Part shown: positions 1 through 5,900 of the stretch, piece by piece
Layout: each line of letters opens with the position of its first letter
Numbering within the stretch: position 1 is the first letter of the stretch
Assembly: GCA_021108055.1 (NCBI GenBank)
Contig: JAIORR010000363.1
Span: 1-6,169 of the forward strand
Length of the DNA: 6,169 bases
Reading direction: 5' to 3'
Source of the DNA: Candidatus Cloacimonadota bacterium
GTDB taxonomy: Bacteria; Cloacimonadota; Cloacimonadia; Cloacimonadales; TCS61
Position numbers and translations under genes: made by a program
Notes under the pieces: generated by a model
Databases searched by the model: none
What the model was told of the DNA's origin: nothing
The model's input: the letters and a program-made list of their open reading frames with translations, nothing else

Positions 1-1529
1 AATGGATTTGGAAAATTTTGATGCAAAGATGAAGTAACAAGAGCATCTATCATTTCATTATCACTTATACCTGTTGGATTATCGGTTATTTTTAGAACAA
101 CATAAGAAGAAAGATTTTCTGTGAGATTACAAGACAATCCTCCTATGAAAACATCACCGTTTGATGGGTCGATATCAACTGAATGACCCCAATCGGTACC
201 AATAAGATTCGGGTCATTAAAAACATTATCTATCAAACTTTCCCAAATAGCATCACCGTTATTTGCATCGAGTTTTACTGTAAGAATATTTTCAAACTCG
301 AGAGGATTAATACACATTTTCCATCCTGTCGCAATTACATAACCTTCCGGATCATAAACTAAATCGTATGAATAACTATCTTCATTATTATTTGTCGCCG
401 GATAAAGATATTGCCACAATTGATCACCTGTTATTCCATCAAATTTTACTACAGTATAAGTTTTTTGATAAGCACCGTTATTTTGCATATTATTAGAGAC
501 AAACCCACCGGCATAAACATCATCATTTTCATCGATTGTAATGCTCACTGCCTTATCTGTACTATCAATTAAACCATTTACGCGGCATGTCCATAATGTT
601 TCACCATCATCTTTATCAATTTTTTTAACGACAAAATCCCTGCCGGTATCATCATAGTGTTGTATTCCGCAACTATAAACAGCAGAATTTCCTTCAACTA
701 TCTCATAGCATGTATTTTGACTGCTTTCTTCAATATTGCCTTGTTCAAGAGATTGCCATAATTCCTCACCTGTATCTCCATCATATTTTATGACAGTGTT
801 AAAACACAAAAGACTGCCATTAATATCTAAAACAGTTTCTCCTGCTCCATACACATCATTATCCACATCCACAAGAACTTCACCGGAAATAGCAACATAA
901 ACATCATCCGCTCCATGCTTTTCCCAAAGAATATCTCCGGTATCTCCATCGAGTTTGTAAATTCCCCAATCACCATGATCAGGATTTGAGATCATTGCAC
1001 TGATAGCAATATCATCATTTTCATCTACAGCGATACCTGTTCCCATATCCAATACAGGAATTGCTCCCCAGCAAATAACTTTCTCCCATAGAATTTCACC
1101 TGTTTCTTCATCTAATTTTACTACTAATACATCCCAAAGATTAGAGTTATAATCTACCATACAAGTTCCGGTTGCAATAATGTTATTACTTGAATCATAA
1201 ACAAGTTCGTTAGCTTCTGTTCCCCATGCCGTTTGTCCGAATTCGACTTCAGTTAGCCACATTAATGAACCATTGATTGCATCTGTTTTTACAACACAGA
1301 AATTTGTCTCCCAATTATTTAAAAGAGTTTCAATCATTCCACAGGAATATACTGCATCTGTTTCCGAATTGAAAACAACTTTTTTACAAATACCACTTCC
1401 AAATTCATATGGATCCGGTACAATATTGATCGTTTGTATCCAACCAATTTCCCATTCTGTTTGTGCGTAAATATTAATAGCACAAAAAAGCGTGATTACT
1501 AAAACCAAAATTAACATTCTCGTTTTCAT
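1..1529 (-). CDS. Secreted beta-propeller protein with type IX sorting tail (3' end cut by window)
   Basis: Open from the ATG at 1529-1527 to the window edge without a stop: 509 residues seen, partial at the C-terminus. The start is fixed by GGAGG at 1538-1534, four bases upstream. Residues 1-22 look like a signal peptide: KTR, a hydrophobic run MLILVLVITLF, then a likely cleavage near IYA/QT. Residues 76-435 hold seven repeats of about 56 residues, each with a strand like VVKxDxxTGexLWe; the tryptophans are at 91, 148, 202, 258, 313, 372 and 429. Most repeats also carry an acidic turn such as DENDDVY, as in SBBP or PQQ-like propellers. Residues 504-509 read QNFPNP, and the last two bases fit a following F. 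This is how the Por/type IX sorting domain usually begins (NYPNPFNP), so about 70-80 residues are probably missing. By family knowledge the product is exported and then secreted or surface-anchored. No catalytic residues or ligand are recognisable; the function is unknown. Divergent from the ABC operon. Confidence 0.9.
   Translation of the reverse strand, partial: MKTRMLILVLVITLFCAINIYAQTEWEIGWIQTINIVPDPYEFGSGICKKVVFNSETDAVYSCGMIETLLNNWETNFCVVKTDAINGSLMWLTEVEFGQTAWGTEANELVYDSSNNIIATGTCMVDYNSNLWDVLVVKLDEETGEILWEKVICWGAIPVLDMGTGIAVDENDDIAISAMISNPDHGDWGIYKLDGDTGDILWEKHGADDVYVAISGEVLVDVDNDVYGAGETVLDINGSLLCFNTVIKYDGDTGEELWQSLEQGNIEESSQNTCYEIVEGNSAVYSCGIQHYDDTGRDFVVKKIDKDDGETLWTCRVNGLIDSTDKAVSITIDENDDVYAGGFVSNNMQNNGAYQKTYTVVKFDGITGDQLWQYLYPATNNNEDSYSYDLVYDPEGYVIATGWKMCINPLEFENILTVKLDANNGDAIWESLIDNVFNDPNLIGTDWGHSVDIDPSNGDVFIGGLSCNLTENLSSYVVLKITDNPTGISDNEMIDALVTSSLHQNFPNP
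243..1301 (-). repeat. Seven propeller-blade coding repeats, about 169 bases each
   Basis: Within the secreted protein gene, seven units end in a TGG tryptophan codon at 1259, 1088, 926, 758, 593, 416 and 245 (minus strand). The intervals are 171, 162, 168, 165, 177 and 171 bases. The best conserved part encodes D-x-x-T/N-G-x-x-L/I-W-E/Q, for example ETGEILWEK, GDTGDILWEK and GDTGEELWQ. An eighth, weaker copy without the tryptophan (KITDNPTG, 69-92) may close the ring with the N-terminal strand. Unit lengths vary by up to five residues and third codon positions differ, so this is an old protein-level repeat and not a recent DNA duplication. Confidence 0.85.
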
Positions 1530-1533
1530 TTTT

Positions 1534-1538
1534 CCTCC
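1534..1538 (-). promoter_or_regulatory. Ribosome binding site of the secreted protein gene
   Basis: GGAGG on the minus strand, four bases before the ATG at 1529. Two further ATGs lie just upstream (1544-1542 and 1540-1538), but they precede or overlap this site, so 1529 is the supported start. Confidence 0.75.
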
Positions 1539-1551
1539 ATTCATTTTATTT

Positions 1552-1566
1552 ACAACTATCAGTTGT
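1552..1566. promoter_or_regulatory. Operator-like palindrome, copy 1
   Basis: ACAACT-ATC-AGTTGT, a perfect inverted repeat of 6 bp arms with a 3-base centre. It lies just downstream of the predicted -10 of the secreted protein gene, over the expected transcription start, where a bound repressor would block initiation. With its flanks it matches copy 2 (1608-1622) at 17 of 20 positions. The cognate protein is unknown; the size and spacing would suit a small dimeric winged-helix repressor such as MarR or BlaI types, which is inference. Confidence 0.6.
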
Positions 1567-1567
1567 C

Positions 1568-1596
1568 ATATTTTTAAATTCGCCATTTTTTGTCAA
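1568..1596 (-). promoter_or_regulatory. Predicted sigma-70 type promoter for the secreted protein gene
   Basis: Reading the minus strand, TTGACA (1596-1591) is a perfect -35. After a 17-base spacer comes AAATAT (1573-1568), a poor -10. The expected start near 1562 gives a leader of about 33 bases before the ATG. The perfect -35 and correct spacing support it; the weak -10 lowers confidence and could mean dependence on an activator. Confidence 0.5.
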
Positions 1597-1607
1597 TATA
1601 TATTTTT

Positions 1608-1622
1608 ACAACTTTAAGTTGT
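1608..1622. promoter_or_regulatory. Operator-like palindrome, copy 2
   Basis: ACAACT-TTA-AGTTGT, the same 6-3-6 inverted repeat as at 1552-1566, with centres 56 bp apart. It sits just upstream of the -35 element of the minus-strand promoter. Two identical sites bracketing one promoter suggest cooperative binding or looping by one regulator; alternatively this copy is an activator site. No regulator gene is present in the window. Confidence 0.6.
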
Positions 1623-1653
1623 GATAATATATGACAGGAATAAAAAGGTCAAA

Positions 1654-1696
1654 AAAAAAGGAACTTTTAAAATCGGCATATTCCGAAGCCTTTTTT
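1654..1696 (+). terminator. Possible weak hairpin terminator with T-run
   Basis: Outer arms AAAAAAGG (1654-1661) and CCTTTTTT (1689-1696), then CTT (1664-1666) with AAG (1686-1688), enclose a small TCGG-6-CCGA hairpin that shares its last bases with that AAG. The A-run/T-run symmetry is typical of terminators that can work in both directions. However, the stem is AT-rich and interrupted, and no gene is seen that would need it on the plus strand. It may insulate the two divergent promoters. Confidence 0.3.
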
Positions 1697-1712
1697 ATTA
1701 ACACTGTTAATA
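1696..1712. promoter_or_regulatory. 17-bp perfect palindrome, unidentified operator
   Basis: TATTAACACTGTTAATA is a perfect inverted repeat of 8 bp arms around one base. It lies between the two divergent promoters, about 77 bases upstream of the plus-strand -35, and shares one base with the T-run of the possible terminator. It differs in sequence from the ACAACT palindromes, so it would be read by another protein if it is functional. It could also be a chance palindrome in AT-rich DNA. Confidence 0.35.
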
Positions 1713-1788
1713 TAGTCCAAAAGAGAATATCTATAACTATTCAAAATCTTCCTGTTTTCAGTTTATGAAGAAATTTCAAAAAAAGTGT
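1713..1788. other. Intergenic stretch with no recognised feature
   Basis: No reading frame with a ribosome binding site, no strong palindrome and no promoter element were found between the 17-bp palindrome and the -35 of the ABC operon. Confidence 0.6.
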
Positions 1789-1816
1789 TTGACAGTTTCG
1801 GTGTACCACATATGTA
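1789..1816 (+). promoter_or_regulatory. Predicted sigma-70 type promoter of the ABC operon
   Basis: TTGACA (1789-1794), a 16-base spacer, then TATGTA (1811-1816). The expected start near 1823 leaves about 146 bases before the ATPase ATG. The -35 is perfect and the -10 is fair. An operator-like inverted repeat (1800-1823) covers the spacer end and the -10, which makes both calls more credible together. Confidence 0.65.
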
Positions 1817-1823
1817 TGACACC
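1800..1823. promoter_or_regulatory. GGTGT-N14-ACACC operator, YtrA/GntR-like
   Basis: GGTGT (1800-1804) and ACACC (1819-1823) are symmetric about 1811.5, with a central ACATATGT (1808-1815); 9 of 12 base pairs are symmetric. It overlaps the -10 of the ABC operon promoter, a typical repressor position. YtrA-subfamily GntR regulators are known to use inverted repeats of this type (GTGTA/TACAC or GGTG-N16-CACC) in front of ABC transporter operons. Assigning it to such a regulator is inference, because none is encoded here. Confidence 0.6.
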
Positions 1824-1969
1824 ATAATTAATAGAGTGAGAAATGAAATCTTGAAATAGTTGATTAATAACTTCCGAAAATGCGTAAGTTCTTCGGAATG
1901 TGGAGAGACAAAACAATCGGAAGACCTTTCGGACATTCCGATGTTTCTCTAAAAAAAGGAGAAAAAAAT
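1824..1969 (+). promoter_or_regulatory. Structured 5' leader of the ABC operon
   Basis: The leader contains repeated TTCCGA/TCGGAA segments. TTCCGAA (1872-1878) can pair with TTCGGAA (1892-1898). Alternatively TCGGAATGT (1893-1901) can pair with ACATTCCGA (1933-1941), a 9-bp perfect stem. The two pairings share 1893-1898 and exclude each other. No T-run follows, so a transcription attenuator is not evident; the second stem ends 14 bases before the Shine-Dalgarno AAGGAG. An ATG at 1880 is in frame with the ATPase but has no ribosome binding site, so this stretch is treated as untranslated. No known riboswitch class was recognised. Confidence 0.4.
1956..1961 (+). promoter_or_regulatory. Ribosome binding site that fixes the ATPase start
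   Basis: AAGGAG, eight bases before the ATG at 1970. This site, and the usual ABC ATPase N-terminus (LVIKNLSKTYPNG) that follows directly, favour 1970 over the in-frame ATG at 1880. Confidence 0.85.
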
Positions 1970-2851
1970 ATGAACCAACTCGTCATAAAAAATCTATCGA
2001 AAACTTATCCGAACGGAGTGCAGGCTCTCAAGAATATCGATCTGACGATCGGCAGCGGAATGTTCGGTCTTCTCGGTCCGAACGGAGCAGGAAAATCCAC
2101 TCTGATGAGAACGCTCGCAACTTTACAAAACGCAGATGAAGGAACAGCTTTTCTCGGTGATCTGAATATTCTGAAAGAAAAAGAGAAAGTAAGGGAAATA
2201 CTCGGTTTTTTGCCACAGGAATTCGACTTTTATCCCAAAGTTACAGCCGGCGATATGCTCAGTCATTTTGCAGTTCTCAAAGGAATTTCCAAACATTCCG
2301 AAAGAAAAGAGATCGTAAATGCAATGCTCGATAGAGTAAATTTGTCAGAGTATAAAAAGAAAAAACTCGGAAGTTTTTCGGGTGGGATGAAACAGCGTCT
2401 CGGAATCGCACAGGCACTTCTCGGAGATCCGGAACTTCTGATCGTGGATGAGCCGACAGCCGGACTCGATCCCAAAGAAAGACATCACTTTCACAACCTA
2501 TTGAGCGAGATCGGTGAAAATATGATCGTGATACTTTCCACGCATATTGTGGACGATGTCAGCGATCTATGCTCGGATATGGCGATCATCGATAAAGGTG
2601 AACTTTTACTAACCAAAAATCCTTTGGAAGCTATCGAAGAACTGAACGGAAATATTCGTAGCAAAGTAATTGAGAGCAATCAACTCGATGAGTACAAAAC
2701 CAAATATAATGTAATCTCCTCACGGCTTTATATGGGGAAACGTCAAATACATATTTTCAGCGAAACTGATCCAGGTGACAATTTCAAAGAAATCCAACCG
2801 AATCTGGAAGATGTTTATTTTTCCGTAATTCCCGAAAAAGATGTAGATTGA
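1970..2851 (+). CDS. ABC-2 type transporter ATP-binding protein
   Basis: A cytoplasmic ATPase of 293 residues that powers an ABC-2 type transporter, most likely with the permease-peptidase encoded next. All nucleotide-binding motifs are intact: Walker A GPNGAGKST (36-44), Q-loop Q83 in GFLPQEFDFYP, signature SFSGGMKQR (135-143), Walker B LLIVDE (156-161) with catalytic E161, D-loop AGLD (164-167) and H-loop H192 in STH. FSGGM replaces the classic LSGGQ, which is common in this CcmA-like (COG1131) branch. A C-terminal extension (about 225-293) ends with NLEDVYF (278-284), the usual LEDVF tail of these exporters. There is no membrane domain, so a partner is required; the gene 139 bases downstream on the same strand supplies one. 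The length is normal for the family. The in-frame ATG at 1880 would add 30 residues unlike any family N-terminus and is rejected. Expression is probably set by the operator at 1800-1823. Confidence 0.93.
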   Translation: MNQLVIKNLSKTYPNGVQALKNIDLTIGSGMFGLLGPNGAGKSTLMRTLATLQNADEGTAFLGDLNILKEKEKVREILGFLPQEFDFYPKVTAGDMLSHFAVLKGISKHSERKEIVNAMLDRVNLSEYKKKKLGSFSGGMKQRLGIAQALLGDPELLIVDEPTAGLDPKERHHFHNLLSEIGENMIVILSTHIVDDVSDLCSDMAIIDKGELLLTKNPLEAIEELNGNIRSKVIESNQLDEYKTKYNVISSRLYMGKRQIHIFSETDPGDNFKEIQPNLEDVYFSVIPEKDVD

Positions 2852-2857
2852 ACCAAC

Positions 2858-2903
2858 CCTGAAAAAAGTCTCTCTCACGTTTCTCTCAATTGACTCTTTC
2901 AGG
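2858..2903 (+). promoter_or_regulatory. Intercistronic stem-loop after the ATPase gene
   Basis: CCTGAAA (2858-2864) pairs with TTTCAGG (2897-2903), and inside it AGTC (2867-2870) pairs with GACT (2892-2895), giving 11 pairs around a 21-base loop. It starts seven bases after the ATPase stop. It is not followed by a T-run, so it is more likely an RNA-processing or stability element, or a partial attenuator, than a full terminator. Function is inferred. Confidence 0.4.
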
Positions 2904-2919
2904 AAGAAAGCAGCAAATA

Positions 2920-2985
2920 ACCTTGAAAGCACTTAACAAGAAGCTTGAAATGTAAGAAGCGTTTTCAAGGTAAATATTCAAGGAG
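2920..2985 (+). promoter_or_regulatory. Stem-loop able to compete for the permease ribosome binding site
   Basis: ACCTTGAAA (2920-2928) pairs with TTTCAAGGT (2963-2971); GC and CTTA/TAAG pairs extend the stem inward. TTCAAGG occurs again at 2977-2983 and there overlaps the Shine-Dalgarno AAGGAG (2980-2985), which lies five bases before the ATG at 2991. The complementary CTTGAA also occurs twice (2922-2927 and 2944-2949). The ribosome binding site can therefore be free or masked, depending on which copies pair. This is a structural reading only. Confidence 0.45.
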
Positions 2986-2990
2986 CTATT

Positions 2991-5900
2991 ATGTTCAAAG
3001 AAGTTTTTTCATTTGAAATAAAATACAGATTATCAAAAATTTCCACCTACATTTACGGAGCGGTTTTCTTTGTTCTGGGATATCTAATCGTGGGAGCAGC
3101 AGCGGGTTTATTCGGCGGAGTTAATGTCAGTTTTGGACCGGGTAGCGAAAAGATTTTGTATAATTCACCGATATTCAATTATATAATCATCAGTATAATG
3201 AGTTTATTCGGACTCTTCATTGTAGCAGCATTTATGGGAAATTCCCTTTATCGTGATTTCGAGCACAAGATTTACGCTTTGTTCTTTTCTAAACCACTTT
3301 CAAAATTCTCGTATTTGATGGGAAGATTTTCCGCCAACATAGTGATCCTTACCGGAATTTTCCTATTAATGGCTCTCGGAATGTATGCTGTAAGTATAAG
3401 CCCTTGGGTTCAGAAAGCATATTTCGGAAACTTTCATTTATCATATTATATTATGCCGTATTTCGTATCCGTCATTCCGAACTTAATTTTTGCAGGAAGT
3501 ATATTCTTTGCCTTGGTGATATTCACTCGAAAAATGCTGCCTGTGTATATCGGCGGTATTTTGCTTTTCACAGGATACATCATTGCATCAAGTTTGATGG
3601 AACAATTGGAGTACAAAACTTTGGCAGCTCTTTTGGATCCGTTCGGTATTGCTACTGCAATGATTCACACCGAATATTGGACAATCGCCGAACAAAATTC
3701 ACGCCTTATCGGTTTCACGGGATTGATTTTATTGAACAGGTTGATCTGGATGGGAGTTGGTTTTTTGATACTAACAATTTCATATTTCAACTTTTCATTT
3801 ACTTTTTTTACAAAGACAAGGAAATCCGGGAAAAAAGAAATTCCTCAAGAAACAGAACTGGAAATCAGAAAAACAAAACTTCCGAAAGTTCAAAGAAATT
3901 TCGGTTTTTCTCATTCCTTAAGACAAATAATCAGTTTTACAAAAATGGAAATTTCAGGAATCATAAAGAATCCTCAATTCATAGCAATAACTTTGGCAGG
4001 ACTCATCCTCGTTGCTGTGTTTCTCGCTCAAGCGGGAAAGATATATTCCACTCCCACAAAGCTTGTGACTTACACCGTGATGGCGATGATAAATTCGGCA
4101 TTCCGTGTGTTAAGTATAATTTTGATCGTGGTCTATTCGGGCGAACTTTTGTGGCGGGAACGGGAGCAGCATATAAACGCAATCTTCGATTCCTTACCTG
4201 TAAAAAATTATGTATTATTAATTCCCAAATACATTGCCGTGGTTTTTGTGCCATTTGTTCTTTACATCCTTTCTGCTGTAATGGGAGTTATTCTGCAATT
4301 ATCAAACGGTTTTTACGACATCGATTTGAAACAATATTTTTCGGAACTCGGTTTGGGAAGCATTCATTTGTTCTTGTTTGCAGCACTTGCTTTCTTCATT
4401 CATATTTTGGTGAATCACAAATATTTCGGGCATTTATTGGTTATTGGAATTTATGTTTTCATTGGAAAATCCTCCGCTTTCGGTTTGGAACATAATCTTC
4501 TTCTGTTTGGAAAAGGCGGCAGTTATATTTATAGCGATATGAACGGATACGGTAACTTTCTAAAGGAATTCCTGTGGTTCAGAAGCTACTGGCTGTTTTT
4601 TGCTCTCATATTACTGACCATCTCCTTTCTGTTTTATATTCGAGGTAACGAAACCAAATTCAAAACGAGAATGAAATATGCAAAAAGTCGTATTGCAAAA
4701 CCCGTTATTATTTGGAGCAGTTTGCTTCTTGCTGGTTTTATTGGAACAGGAAGCTTCATATTCTACAATACAAATATTTTGGAAGAATTCACATCAAAAA
4801 GAGAAAATATCAAACAATCCGTAGAATACGAAAATCTGTATAAGAAATACGATGGAATTCCTCAACCTCGGATCACGGATGTAAATCTGGAAGTCGATCT
4901 TTATCCGCATAAACAAGCAGGAGATTTCCGAGGAACAATGGTATTGAAAAATAAAACCGATCTGCCGATCGACTCGCTTCATTATATGCTGAATACAGAT
5001 TTAATTTTCAATTCATTCGATCTTTCGGTGGATTACGAAGAAGTTCTGAAAGATGATGATTTTGGTTATTATATTTGTAAACTGGCAGAGCCTTTGCAGC
5101 CCAATGAAACAATGGAAATGACTTTTAATTTCTCATCACGCAGAAAGAATTTTAAGCCGACTACAAGAATTGTCAGCAACGGAACTTTCATTAATAATGG
5201 ATTGTTTATGCCTTCTTTGGGCTATTCCTCAAGATATGAAGTGCAAGACGAAAAGCAGCGGAAAAAATACGGTCTTCCACCCGTCGAACGAATGGCAGAT
5301 GTGAACGACGCCAAAGCCCGAATGAATCATTATATTTCCAGAGATTCCGATTGGGTAAATTTTGAAGCGACTGTCAGCACTTCCGAAGATCAGATCGCCA
5401 TTACTCCCGGATATGTTCAAAAAGAGTGGAACGAAAACGGCAGAAATTATTACCATTATAAGATGGATCATCCGATTCTGAATTTCTATGCTTTTGTTTC
5501 TGCGGATTATGAAATTGCTGAGGATAAATGGATTTCAAATGATGGGAAAGAAGTGAAGATCGAGATTTATTATGATGAGAAACATCCGTATAATATCAAA
5601 AGAATGATAAAATCTCTGCAAAGATCGCTTTCTTATTTTACCGAAAATTTCGGAGAATATCCGCATAAACAGGTTCGCATTTTGGAATTTCCCCGCTACG
5701 AAACTTTCGCCCAATCTTTCCCGAATACGATTCCCTATTCCGAAGGTATTGGTTTTGTCGCCGATGTAACAGAAGATGAGATAGATTATCCGTTTTGGGT
5801 AACTTCGCACGAACTTGCTCATCAGTGGTGGGCACATCAGGTAATCGGCGGAAATGTTCAAGGAGCGGTTTTGATGTCGGAAGCTTTGGCGCAATATTCC

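Noticed and set aside
243..1301. Regular 162-177 base repeat as a CRISPR or satellite array
   Set aside because: The periodicity is in the protein (about 56 residues per propeller blade). The DNA copies are divergent and there are no spacers.
1273..1470. Plus-strand 65-codon open frame
   Set aside because: It is antisense to the first part of the secreted propeller gene and has no ribosome binding site.
1464..1529. Lipoprotein signal in the propeller protein (Cys16)
   Set aside because: The residues before the cysteine (TLF) do not fit a lipobox, and the hydrophobic segment continues past it to a normal signal peptidase site.
3..1529. PQQ-dependent dehydrogenase
   Set aside because: The repeats resemble PQQ-like blades, but no cofactor-binding or catalytic residues were recognised, the protein is short for such enzymes, and the sorting tail suggests a surface protein.
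1880..1969. N-terminal extension of the ATPase from the ATG at 1880
   Set aside because: There is no ribosome binding site, the 30 extra residues are not family-like, and a strong AAGGAG precedes the ATG at 1970.
4003..4254. Minus-strand 83-codon open frame
   Set aside because: It is antisense to the second permease half and its sequence looks like a shadow translation.
3404..4495. Long plus-strand open frame of 363 codons
   Set aside because: It lies inside the permease gene in another frame. Its product is rich in Cys, Phe, His and Arg with no recognisable family, whereas the 2991 frame gives continuous membrane helices and an intact M1 domain.
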